A stretch of DNA of 64,000 nucleotides from Polytrichum commune (lineage: Eukaryota; Streptophyta; Polytrichopsida; Polytrichales; Polytrichaceae). The DNA lies in assembly GCA_950295325.1 (NCBI GenBank), contig OX485809.1, positions 26,658,001 to 26,722,000 of the forward strand. Reading direction: 5' to 3'. The notes beneath the pieces are model-generated. The model did no database searches, was not told where the DNA came from, and saw only the letters and a list, made by a program, of their open reading frames with translations. Both the position numbers and the translations under genes were made by a program. Position 1 is the first letter of the stretch. Each line of letters opens with the position of its first letter. This document shows, piece after piece, positions 37,307 to 48,499 of the stretch.

Positions 37307-40010
37307 TTAATAGTAGTACGTGCCTGCTGTTCTGTTTGGGTGATAGTTCGAATCTGCATAGTAGGAAGTTTGATTCGATCCGCCATGATAGCCACGGTAG
37401 CTGGGATTGGAGTCGCCAGTATAATAGTGGGGAGGGCTTGCTGGGGGACTCCAGTCAGGTGGGCTGTAAGTTCGTAGGTATGGGCTTTGGGGGTTGTTGT
37501 GGAATGTGTAAGTCTGGTAGGTAGGTCTTGGCCGCCGGTCGTATGGGAATTGATGGGACGGAGGATTATAAAACGTGGACGATGGCATGCTCTGAGCATC
37601 GTGGTGAGGAGCAGGAGTAGGCGGAGCATGCGGTGGCATTCCCAGTGGGCTCCTGTATGATAAAATCCGCGCTTGACGCTTCACTTTCCTCACCTTCTTC
37701 AGGAGTCGGGCGGCTGGGACGTTCCCGGTGACTGTTACTGTCTGCCTCTGGAGGTTGCACGCAACTTCTAGCACCCCTGTAGCATGTCCAAGGCAGCCAA
37801 AGGTAAGTCTACCCAAAACCGACAGAGTAAGTGCTGAGCAGAGGTCAAAGTTATTAGACTTGTCAAATTTACACATTTTCTTTTTGCAAGATCAAGAGGA
37901 TTCCACGCACTAAAAAACACACTGTTTGGACAATCGTATGAAAAAGGTATGAGGGTTTATAGTTTTGGTGTTTAGGCGACCTAAAACCAACACCTGCACC
38001 AGGTGTTCAATTTGTGTGCATTTCATGATCAATATGTACCTGTTGTCCAAGAATTCTAGGTGTTGGTTTTGGGTATACTGACCTGAATTGTTGCACCTGA
38101 CTATACTTAATGATTTGATGTCGACCTTACGTAACAATTCATTTTGGATTAATTGTCAGTTCGTTTGGAGTGATGTTAAGTGTGTGTAGGCATATTACCT
38201 TTCACCTGTAGAGCTGCTCTCACTTTTCGGACATCCTCCTCGTTCTCCATTGGCACCCTCAGTTGCACATCCTGCAGGGAGCATGAACAGGACATTTCTT
38301 AATTCGTGATGGAAACAAAATTTGTTTCTTTTGCCGACTGTTATGAAAAACGAAGCAGCCCCAATTATGTAGTTTGAGGCATTCCATAAGCATGGAGTAG
38401 TTACATCGTTCTGTAATATGCGAAATCCGAATTTTGCAGTTACATTCTTCGCACATGAATATTTTATCAGTCACTTACAATCTCCAAGCATTCCTCTAAA
38501 TTAAATTGAAACCATCATATAATTCAAGACAGGAATATGAAACACAACCCTCACTTCATCATCCTCACAAGAGATTCGTTTGTTGTTAACTGACTAAATT
38601 AGTTGTTGACTGACTCAAATCCTACAGCATGAGGCATGGCGGCCGTTGCCAACAATTTTCATTATACTGACATGGCAGATTGTTGCCAGAACCTGTATCG
38701 ATTCTCAAATTACTTAAAACTAGTGCAGAATTGATCTCCGATCTCCCGAGGGATTGCGATCACTGATATTTGGAGAATTCGGCTTGGCACTAGGATGCGA
38801 TTCATCTCACTGCCTCCCAAATCGATGTTAAACAGGTGACATTCTGATTGAAGACATACATATGTAACATGATGCCAGGTGCCCTCAAACCCTCATCATA
38901 TCACACTTGATAGAGAGTCGTGTCAAACATTCACCAGTGAGACGATTGAACATAATAATCTGAAGTAACTTAGGCACGATGCACATAAGTCCTTACCAAC
39001 AATTTTCGTGCTACCGAAATAGCACAATCTTGCAGAGAAATTGATGGCACACTCTTGTCACTCAAATTGCTCAAAACCAACACTGCCAGAATGGCGCTCA
39101 GATCAACTAAGCAGTCACCGCATTCAGCAAGTTGAAAATTGTCGATTTAATGCCCATCACTTTGTGGATTAGGCTGAACTTTCATGTGTTGATGCTTAAA
39201 AAACAAGTTCAGATGAAAGATCTAAAGAGACAACATGATATAGAGTCGTGGGGTTTGTGATGTATATCTGAAGTAACTTAGACATGGCGGCATGTAAGTC
39301 ATTGCCAACAATTCCTATACTACCGAAACAACAAAATTCTTGCACAGAGATTGATGGCACACTCTTGTCACTCAAATTGCTCAAAGCCAACGCTGCCAGA
39401 ATGCTCAGATCTACTGAGTAGTCGCAGCAACTTGGTAATTGTAGGTTCCACATTCATTGCCCTTCACTTTGAGGGTTAGGCTGAACTTTGATGTTTCGTT
39501 GCTACGACAACAAGTGATTAAGGTTGTGAAGAAAAGGGTAACATGATAGAGAGCGGTAAGGTTTTTGATGTGTACCGGAAGGAGGGGTGGCTGGGCATGC
39601 GAAGCAGGTGGGATGTTGCTCTCATCGCCGCTTTCCTCCGAAGTGGTGCTGCAAAGATCGTCTTCGTCATCGCTCTCCTCGCACTCGCTGCACGGGGATA
39701 CCCGCTCAGAGTTGCCATCTCTTGTCTTGTCTTGTGACTTTGCCTCATAGACAGTTAGCTGGTTGTCATCCTCCGGTAAAGTGATGATCGGGGTAACCTT
39801 GCAGATAGGAATTTCTCTCACCTTGCCCTCTGGAGTGCGGTAGAGGTAGGTGGTGGAGAGTTCTTCGATGTGCGGTTGGGGATCGTCCTTGGGCTCTTCG
39901 ACGATCGGCACAGCATCACTCTCCGGAATTTTAGTGCCGTTCGAAGGTTTGGTGTCATCGTTGTCGGCTCCGTCGGCAGATGAAGTCTGAGGGTTTGTGC
40001 AGGAAGCCAT
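37307..40010 (-). CDS. HMA-domain (HIPP-like) protein 2 with acidic N-terminus, 3 coding exons
   Basis: Exons (minus strand) are 39576-40010, 38199-38271 and 37307-37776: 978 nt, 325 aa. Introns of 1304 and 422 bp begin GTACAC and GTAATA and end in AG. Residues 1-145 are a disordered acidic/Ser-rich region (EESDDEDD, TTSEESGDESN). Residues 146-212 form an HMA domain with DVQLRVPMENEED, EVACNLQRQTVTVTGNVP and LLKKVRKVKRQARILS. The strand-helix part is close to HIPP consensus, but the CxxC site reads ENEED. The last 110 residues are Pro/Tyr/His-rich and end TAGTYYY, with no CaaX box. The LLP|DVQ junction and the 73-nt exon match HMA gene 1, so the two genes share ancestry. The open frame continues upstream to 40169, but that part looks like UTR; ATG 40010 (MASCTN) is chosen. 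A tandem copy of the tail-coding segment lies just downstream. Confidence 0.85.
38905..39575. repeat. Tandem duplication inside intron 1 of HMA gene 2, reaching the exon 1 donor
   Basis: Blocks starting at GATAGAGAGTCGTG (38909), GATATAGAGTCGTGG (39237) and GATAGAGAGCGGTAAGG (39545) are spaced 328 and 308 bp. The first two share long stretches such as GATGGCACACTCTTGTCACT and TGAAGTAACTTAG. The third is truncated where exon 1 and its GT donor begin. Confidence 0.75.
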
Positions 40011-41120
40011 CCGACACAGCAGCAAAAGGGGGTTCACAAGTGTCTTGAGAACTAGCTGCACACATAAACACCAGTAACACCGAAATTTTGCTGAATTCCC
40101 CGAAAAGACAAGCAGCCATTGCCACAGAATAACCTGAAAACACATCACTCCCGAATGAGTCTTCATCAATCTCGCTCTTACCTTTAGAGAACTTACAAAA
40201 CTCTTTGCTTTCGTCTATTTGTGCAATTCCTGTAAGATTGGGTAGTGATGAAGGCGAGGTGCAAGGTTTTGGTCAATTTTACAGCCTTGTCTTGCAATTC
40301 CTCACTTCTCACTGCCTTTGATTGCCAAATCAAGTGTACGAAACTGCTGCCATAGCCTACGGCACACAAACTTGAGATCCACACAGAACACGACAGTCTG
40401 CAATGAAAGGAGGCCAACAAAAAATTCCTGGAAGTATCTATTCAAGTATTCTGTCTGCCTTTTGCATGTGTCAGATCTTCATCTGCATCTAATTGGGAGA
40501 TCAAGGAAAGAAGTGGTCAATTTTCTTTCATCTCCAACTCTGAAAAGTGCCACACCTTACACACAACCCCTATCGAAGGGTAAAAATGTGCACAAGAACT
40601 CACCTTGCCCAGCCACTTTGTCATCCGCCAGCAACTCCAATACTTCCTCAAACTGGTCTTCCGAAGACCACTTCTACTACCCTGGGTCACGAAAGGGAAA
40701 ACTCCACAGCCCAGAACTTCACGGGAACAACAACTAGGTGCCTTGTACTCGCGGGTACTACAGTCTGGTTTGGAATTGCACGCAACTTGTATCCTGGACT
40801 CCACAGCGTCAGGCTGCTTGACTGAGAGAATGAGTCAAATTAATCGATCAACCAAGGGTTTGAGGAACATGCACTGATAATTCTAATTTACCAATTCTCG
40901 CTTCTGCAGATCGATGGAGGGACATGAGAATCATTTGCGGATACTTTGCACATACACATGGATAGCCATTATGAGCAGGTCCCAACTACTTGGGAGCAAT
41001 GATGGCAGCATGGCCATGTGACAATGAGCCCGACAAAGTCTCCAGGTGGCAAGCGCAAGAGCCACAGATCAGGCAAGGCCAGTCACCGCGTACTACAGGC
41101 CCTAGCCTCCTGCACTTAAA
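40011..41120 (-). promoter_or_regulatory. Upstream region of HMA gene 2
   Basis: Higher-complexity sequence immediately 5' of the start codon, likely 5' UTR (perhaps with an intron) and promoter. No TATA box or defined element could be assigned. Confidence 0.35.
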
Positions 41121-41329
41121 AAAATATAATTAACACTCCATTTGCCTTGTGGCCTTGCGATAACACAGTGCGCAATTCCTGTGTAAGTAAATACGCGGAC
41201 TTTGAGCGTTCAGATAACGCTGAAACCCTTTGTTTAGTGAATGGGGATGTTGTAACTTGTAAATTGCCAAAAGCCACTTTCCCCCCAGGTCGTGCTGCAT
41301 CCATCCTGTTTCCCATACTGTTCTCCCTC

Positions 41330-41461
41330 GTTAGTATGACACGTTTGGGAAACACAAAAAAAGTTGTATTTTCGAGGTGTCGTCATCTCATTGATATGAC
41401 AAATGGCGTAAAGTTGTTGTATTATCGAGGGAATACGAATACATAAGTAATATGAGAGCTT

Positions 41462-41493
<32 letters not shown>

Positions 41494-41960
41494 ACGAGTT
41501 TAAGCAATATAGATGGTATGAAATAATCATTTATAATTTCAAACAAATACAAGTATTCTAAAGAACTCTTGAAATAGGAGTCCAAAGTTCTTTAGTGTTG
41601 CCTACCCAAGTTAGCAATTATCATTTTATCTAAATTCCCTACTAACTTTTGAAATCTAATAGTTTCATTAACACCAAAATATAAAGAGTTCTTTAATAAG
41701 GAACTAAACAACAATGATGCATGACGTTTAGCAACATACTAGGTAGGAGGCCACTCTAACCCTAACCATGTCCAATCTGCACTAGTAACCCTAATTCTCA
41801 TTAAGTTCCCAATGGTAAGTGAAGTTCCCAAGTAGTTCCCAAGTGAAAATGGATGTATTTTAGATGTACATAACATAGATAAAAGGAATTTTAACATTAA
41901 CTACCTCTTTAATATGACAAAACATCGGTTCTAAATTTTGCATTATCGAGTGTCGTACTA
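41330..41960. repeat. Repeated ATATGACA...TTATCGAG motif block
   Basis: Related motifs occur at 41334 (GTATGACACG with GTATTTTCGAGGTGTCGTC), 41393 (GATATGACAAATGG with GTATTATCGAGGG) and 41911 (AATATGACAAAAC with GCATTATCGAGTG). A (TA)n tract is at 41461-41487. Probably a decayed element, class unknown. Confidence 0.4.
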
Positions 41961-42000
41961 ACGTGGTTAGACTATAATGAGCTAGGGTGTTGTAGTTATA

Positions 42001-42022
42001 TAGATAGATAGATAGATAGATA
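42001..42022. repeat. (GATA)n microsatellite
   Basis: Perfect TAGA units. Other simple repeats in the window are (TA)n at 25464-25481, 41461-41487 and 59724-59747. Confidence 0.9.
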
Positions 42023-42489
42023 GGTTTTGAGATTTTGAGATGAGTGGGTTATATTTGTTGACTTTTCTAGGTTATTTTGGCTTTGACATCTTCACATGAT
42101 ATAATGCATGGAGGATGAGGTTTGCATAACCCAGAACAACCATTATGTTGCCACACTGAACATTCAATTTGTGTGCATTTTGTTGCTTTGCCATATCTCC
42201 ATTTTGCAATCACATCAACATGAGCGCAATTCTCATATGTCTCCAAAGAGCTCACTCTTGTTGGCATCAATGAATGCACTCTTATTGGCATATGAGTGAC
42301 CCAACAAACACTCAAAAGACTCAAGAGACTCCAACACACACACGACTCTATACATGATGTTGCAAAATGCAATACTCCAATGGAGTTTTTATTAGCATAT
42401 GCTACTACAACTCTACATCCTACCTATTCATTGTTATTGCATCATTGTCCTAGGCACACAATCTATCTTAATGAGAAAAAAACTACAAA

Positions 42490-45400
42490 TGCTCGTTGGT
42501 AGCAGCCCAACTACAACTCCTATGTAGTCATTACCACTCCCGCCACTTCACTCCTTTGACCCCTACATCTCACCACAGTTGTCATCGCCTCCCCAACATC
42601 CGCGTTTCCACCACCTTCTCTCCAACTTGCCGCCAAACTCTGCTCCCATCCTACCCACAAATGGAACCCACCACCAAACATCATCTTCATGAGCATCTCC
42701 ACACAATTGAGATAAACCTCCCCTTACCACATACCACAACTCACCTAAATGCCCATTCCAAGGACACATAATTATCATGGCTCCCCCGCCAATTCACTAT
42801 CAGATCAACTACTACACATCTCAACACTTTCTTCATCGCTGCAATAAACAAAATTCAACCCACCACCCTCTATTCAATCGACAAATAACACAACAAAATG
42901 TGCCAATTTACATTCACCTATGCTATTCAACATTTTTCTCTATAACTCGTACATGCAATACACCTCTCCTCCTCCGCTATCCTCACTACATGAACCACAT
43001 CACTACTTCGTCTTTGGATGCCTTTCCACAACCTATCCAACCTCTACTCAACTCACCAAACTCTCCTCCACTCCTACTTCAACCCCATCAAACCATATCC
43101 CCTTTTTGCCTCCACGTTTAAGTCTCTACTAGAGACAATCCACCATTACAATCCACTTAATGTCAATGCCTCTAGTCACCGCCCACCAATCCTAAATGTT
43201 TGCCCTTTCAAATTACTCCAACACAAACCTCCCAATTCCCACCCTCCACTTGGTATCCTCTCCATAAAAATATCATCAAAGATCTCACAACCATAGTTCT
43301 ACAATGCTATCTTAATCTTTACCGTTTTGCTCTACATGGCGATTTACATCCCTTTAACTACATCCACCTCAGTTTTGTAAGCCTCACTTCCTCCTTCAAC
43401 AACACATGTAGCACTCCAACCCTCTCCCTCGCATGACTTGCATCAATCACTATCAACATCAACTACATCACCTTCTCTCATTGTTGGCATCCCACCTCTC
43501 CTTTCCTTCCTTACCTCCAATCCTTTGGCTCACTTGCTCCTACAATCTCTTTACTCAATTTGTTCAATCGCATGATATCCTCTTCACCCACCAAAATCTA
43601 ACATGTATACTTGTCTAGAATTCACTTACCCCATTTCCCACCAACAAATGGCTACCATACCAGTTTCAATACATGATGGCTACACCTTGCTGCCTTGCAC
43701 TACAGACAACTCCTCAAGTGGCCGACCAGGCCGCTCCACGCATCATCACACACCTCCAAACTTTCAACCTCACCAAGTTGGGCCCTAACCCTGCACCATC
43801 CCACAAACTTAGTTGCCCTCACCATCCATTACTACAACAACCAATCCCAACACACAATTAACACCCAACATTGACACATCTTCCTACCATATGGCTAACA
43901 CCATGAGCAAATGCTATGCAAACACTTTTACAATCTCAAGAGGAAAACTTGCCCATAGCGCTAGAGAGGCAAAATATCCTCTTCACCACCACTCCAAAGA
44001 GGTAACTTCCTCCGACCCCTTTGTTTTACTTCCCTCCTTTCATCAACCCTTCCACTCTACCCCCCCCCCTCCATGCCCCTTCACAATCTCCAACTACCTT
44101 ACATAAGAAACCTTAGCTTCGAATAAATACCATTTCCCACGGTTTTAGATCAAAAACCAATTATGGAGTACATGTGGTATGAATACGAAATCCTTCAAGA
44201 CTTTTATGCATCCCAAGCTTCTCCTCAAACTCTAATTGCACCCATCATCCAATACAGTAGCTCTCTAGCAACTTGGCCATAAAATGATTAATTTTGAAGC
44301 TGCCTAAATTTATGGGAAATTAATTTCGTTGAGTGTCCAAAAAAAAGAAATAACATTCAAAGGGTGCCTAGAATCACAACAATGCAAGTGACATAGTCTC
44401 TCACAAAGACCACTCCATATAACTCTCACACAAAGCAAAACCCTAACATACAAGTAAAAGACAAACTTTAAAGTAAGGAATGTTGTTTAAGGGAAGTGTT
44501 TAGGTTGATCATAGCCACCATAAATGAAATTAGGAAAACCATCCATGAATCATAGAAATGACTTGGATGAATGTCTAACTTAATTTGAATTACTTCTTAA
44601 ATCTGCCCAATTTTAGAATATTATTGTTTGGGCTACCTAGCTTACTTTCGCACTTTAATTAATTATTAGACAAAAAGGTGCCCAAGTTATAGGAGAACTA
44701 TAGTAACTTCTTTACGTAGGTAACTCTCTTGTATAATCACAACAAATTTTGCAATGTTATAACTTATTTCCATATGTCCCACAAACCCTTCTCCCACATC
44801 TTAGGGCAAATGGCACTCCAAGTCATCATATACACCTTACCCAATTACCTTCTCATCAAGAAATTGAACCAGCTACTCATCTACTACCTAGGCACCAATT
44901 TCCAAATAGGTTTGGTAGCAATTTTGAGATAACCAAAATCCTAGTGTAGACGAAGGCCATAACTGGTCTACAACATCACATTATTTCCAAACAACCCTTT
45001 GTTAAAAAATAAACCTCAAATGATGCATTGAACCACACACTCTCCAATGCCTTTTGGAATGATCCTAAAATATCTCAGGCACACATCTCCCATATCCTTA
45101 AATTTAGAATGACCAATACAAGGGAAATTGTAGAATACATATTTTTTGGCCCAAAGCTTTCCCATCCATTTTTTGTCCACTGTGCAACCAACACTCAACC
45201 AACATTGACACATGGCCATACCTACTAGTGTCATGCCACCATCCTACCACAAAAAGACTTGCACATGGACAAACACAACAAAGCCTTAAACCACATACAA
45301 AAATGCTCCTCACCCACCACTCCACAAGATGGAAGTGCCTCACCAATAGTAGCTCAACACCAACCAATCCATGTGGCCACATGGTCCCTAGTTGGATCTT

Positions 45401-45850
45401 CCCTCATCATTGCACATGTCCCCTTCTCCCATGCCAATGTCCAACCCGACTCTCTCTAGATATCCTCCTCATCGAAGGCCTCCCAACCCATGCACTTCCC
45501 CCCACTCAATCCACTCAAACAATCACCCCATACTACATTGAATTCACATTTTGCCATCATAGATTCCTAATAATAGCCATACATAGAAAATTTGACAAAT
45601 ACACTACCCTAATAAGAGCCATTGAAGCAGCAAGTGGGAAACTCCAACCATTACTTGTCCTTACAATTGGCCAAAGAGGAGGCATCCATGTCAACACCTC
45701 ACACAACCTCTCCCAACAATTCAAACTTCCCCCAACCAAAATTAACAGACTACAACACCAACTACGCACCACGGCTCTACACTCCCTCTCCATCATCTCA
45801 AACAAAGAAAACTCGAATAAAAGTTGCCACACCACTAGACCCTTTTAGAC
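42490..45850 (+). mobile_element. LINE (non-LTR retrotransposon) remnant B, C-terminal part recognisable
   Basis: The plus strand is strikingly C/A-rich and G-poor for 3.3 kb. Only the 3' end is recognisable. ISHILKFRMTNTREIVEY (about 45075-45140) is followed by a Cys/His region, then MDKHNKALNHIQK (about 45265), then LSLDILLIEGLP (about 45455), then YYIEFTFCHHRF...KFDKYTTL...GQRGGIHV (about 45530-45690). The same order and motifs appear in the remnant at 50100-50700. Upstream DNA is too decayed to identify endonuclease or reverse transcriptase. A TA-MITE interrupts it at 44255-44703. Confidence 0.6.
44255..44703. mobile_element. TA-flanked MITE, copy 2
   Basis: Second member of the family at 26660. 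Flanked by TA at 44253-44254 and 44704-44705. It is inserted into the LINE remnant that spans 42490-45850, so it is younger than that LINE. Confidence 0.85.
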
Positions 45851-45851
45851 T

Positions 45852-45869
45852 CCCCCCCCCCCCCCCCCC
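45852..45869. repeat. Poly(C) tract, 18 bp
   Basis: Longest C run in the window, directly after the C-terminal remnant of a LINE. Confidence 0.95.
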
Positions 45870-46511
45870 GGCCCATTGTAGACCAACAACTAACAATGCT
45901 ACTTTCTAGTCCAAAACAAAACCCTAGAGCTGCAAGGGTAGCAAGTGAGCCCCACTATTTTTTTAATCATGGTAGGGGATGGCAATTTGAATTGTTTTCA
46001 AAGGGCCTCACAAGGTTTTGAACCCAAGCCTTCAAAGAGATTTTAAGGCACCAACCAACCAACCCACATGACTCCAAGGTGACAACGCCACAACCTACTA
46101 TCATTATTAACCAAAAACAATCCCTTTACCCCCCCCCCCCACTACCACAATCACATCGGTTATTTATGACACGGTTACTTGGGATAGAGCCAAACCCGAA
46201 AGGGGGAAGTAGCCTGTGGGCGAAGAGGCTCTTCATTCATGCTTGTTCCATCCAAAGTCGACGTTAAAATCTATCTGACAACAATGGATGAAAAAAATTG
46301 GATGAAACTAACACATCCGTTATCAAGTTTTTCTCTAAAGCTTAGGGCCCCCTTTTGTACTTCTACCTTTATTCCAAATTTCTTAATAGAATTTTGGATT
46401 TACACACTAGAAAAAGAAATAATACCTCTCCCTACACTCACTTTAGTTTACTATGTCTAATAATGCCTCATATAATACCCCTTTCTACACTCATTTTAAT
46501 TCCTACATACT

Positions 46512-47295
46512 ATGAAGACTCCACCCCCTAGGTATCGAGAGGCCTGGCGAAACTTCCATGTGGTGTTAACCTCTAGTCACTTGGACAATACTTTTAGAAT
46601 GGCTTTCAAAAAGTACCACATGGTGATCCGGCATAAGAGACGCTCTTACATGGAGTGCAAAGGAAAGGATCTACATCTTCTACTTAAAAGCGTTCCAAAA
46701 TTGTTATTAAAGAGATTTGAAGAAAAAGATGATTCATCCCTCCCATTTATGCAACAAGAAGCAATAGATTATTGCACAAAACCATACACCTCACGACAAA
46801 GTATCAATGGTCAGTTTGTTCCAAACATTCAACTTCTTGATGTTTATACAGAAGTAAAAAAATGGGCCCATATGAAAGACCCGACACATAACAAGGCTGG
46901 GGATATCCATGGGTTGAAACTTGAGATTCTAAATTGGGCTACAAATGATCTATGTGAATCAATCACAAAGCTATTTAATTTGGTGGCCAAAGAGGGTTTC
47001 CCAATTTCTCAGACTATCAACATCATTCAAATGATCTTCAAATTTGAAAGATCCTCCCCGGGAAACTATAGGACCATAATGCTAGAAACAATCTTTGGCA
47101 ATCTTTATCATTGTGTTTTTAGAAATAAATTAGTCGATGAGCGGAATTGAAGGGGTCAAAGCGAGAGGACACACAAGTTTCAAGGAAGGTAGATCTACTT
47201 TGGATCACATCCTTACATTAAGTACTTTAATGGAACAAGAAATATTTGCATGTCAATGTCTTTATTATTGTTTTGTTCATTTCAAAAAATCTCAA
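46512..47295 (+). pseudogene. LINE reverse transcriptase fragment (N-terminal half)
   Basis: The 212-codon open frame at 46512-47150 carries the LINE pre-RT and RT start: KAGDIHGLKLEILNWA, then ITKLFNLVAKEGFPIS, then SSPGNYRTIMLETIFGNLYH (the NYRxI motif). After a frameshift, SFKEGRSTLDHILTLSTLME and YYCFVHFKK continue the domain (GFxxGRST motif) to about 47290. The catalytic YADD-type segment is absent because the element is interrupted here. Non-functional. Confidence 0.8.
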
Positions 47296-48075
47296 GTTTT
47301 CTTCTAATTCTTGAGTAATTGTCTCAAGTATCCAAATTCACAAGGTCGCATGTAAAACTTACAAGTTCTCAAATTACAAGTGAAAGTCTAAATTTTTCGA
47401 ATTTAAAAGTCTCAAAAATTTAAATTACTAGTGAAAGTCTCAAGTATCTGAGTCACAAGTAGAAGTTTCAAGTATCAAGTAACAATCCGAAGGTAACAAT
47501 GAGACAGTTCATGTAAGATATTGGGGCCAAATGAAGTGATGTAGGGTTTCCTACCCTCCCCCCCTTTTATATAGTATTCGCAACCTAAAAATAGCACAAT
47601 TAAACACAGTTTATACATTTACTAAAAATAGCGACGATGTGCCTTTATTTTCTAAATTTAGAACATGTGATCTACCGGTTTAAGATCAAAAACCAATTTA
47701 TTTTTTCTAATATGTATATTCTGTTGACATTAGGCGGTTTAAGTAGTTTTTGGCAATCTTCAAGACCAGGTCTTCAACCGCTCCTTAAGACTTGGGGTCT
47801 CCCACAACCTCCTAGACCGGGGTCTTTAAAAATTTGCCTTTAACATTTCAGTCACCTTGCGGTCTCCAAGACCGGAGTCTTTGAAAATTTGCCTTTACTT
47901 GGCAACTTCTAGTGGCACATTCTCGTAGGCTCTCCTCGTTCATGTCATTCCCGCAAGCTCCCCTTTGGCGTTCCTTTGAGGGATCTTCGTCTTCTTGCGG
48001 CCTCTATTTTGTCTTACATCCTCCTTGAATCTAACTGCCCTTATGTTTGATCACTTGCATTTCCAGCCTCTTCTG
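47296..48075. other. Insertion interrupting LINE A, unknown class
   Basis: Non-coding sequence between two RT fragments. It contains many short CAAGT/TCTCAAG repeats, a TATA-like TTTTATATAG at about 47565 after a C-run, and a direct repeat GAC-CGG-GTCTTT-AAAATTTGCC at 47808 and 47865. It may be a solo LTR or deletion filler. Confidence 0.4.
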
Positions 48076-48400
48076 TCACTATAACAACCACCAAATTGAG
48101 ATCATATATGAATACAAGTATCTTGGGATTGATTTTTATTCGCGTGGTTATATTGAACCATCTATTAAAGGGCAAAGAATCGTAGGTATGAAAGCCTTGA
48201 TAGGCACTTTAAGGAAAGAATGATAAGTTGAAGTAACATGTATGGAATTCAAGTGCCATCTATTCAAGGCTTTGGTGTTTCCTACTTTCACATATGACTT
48301 GAAAAACTCTCATTGAATAGTTTTTGAGAAGGCCATGAAAATGCATATAATGTTTCATGTCAATGCATTCTTTGACTACCTATAATATATTGTTGGCCAA
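48076..48400 (+). pseudogene. LINE reverse transcriptase fragment (C-terminal half)
   Basis: NHQIEIIYEYKYLGIDFYSR followed by SIKGQRIVGMKALIGTLRKE matches the post-catalytic RT motif (FKYLGxxF then a lysine/arginine helix). FKALVFPTFTYDLKNS then matches the next conserved block. Same strand and order as the 46512 fragment, so it is probably the same element. Confidence 0.75.
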
Positions 48401-48499
48401 ATTTGGAGAACTTCTCATAGATTTATATGCTCTCAAGCTTACTATGGGCTTTCAACAATAGCTTGCCCAACTATCTCACTCTTGGTTAGTTAATGAAGC

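Noticed and set aside
37010-37477. 155-codon plus-strand frame with duplicated sequence
   Set aside because: Antisense of the duplicated HMA tail segment; its repeat structure is explained by the tandem duplication.
39411-40169. 252-codon open frame taken as a single-exon protein
   Set aside because: Only 39576-40010 is supported as coding (exon 1 of HMA gene 2). The upstream 53 codons look like UTR and the downstream part reads into intron 1 past a GT donor that matches the paralogue's junction.
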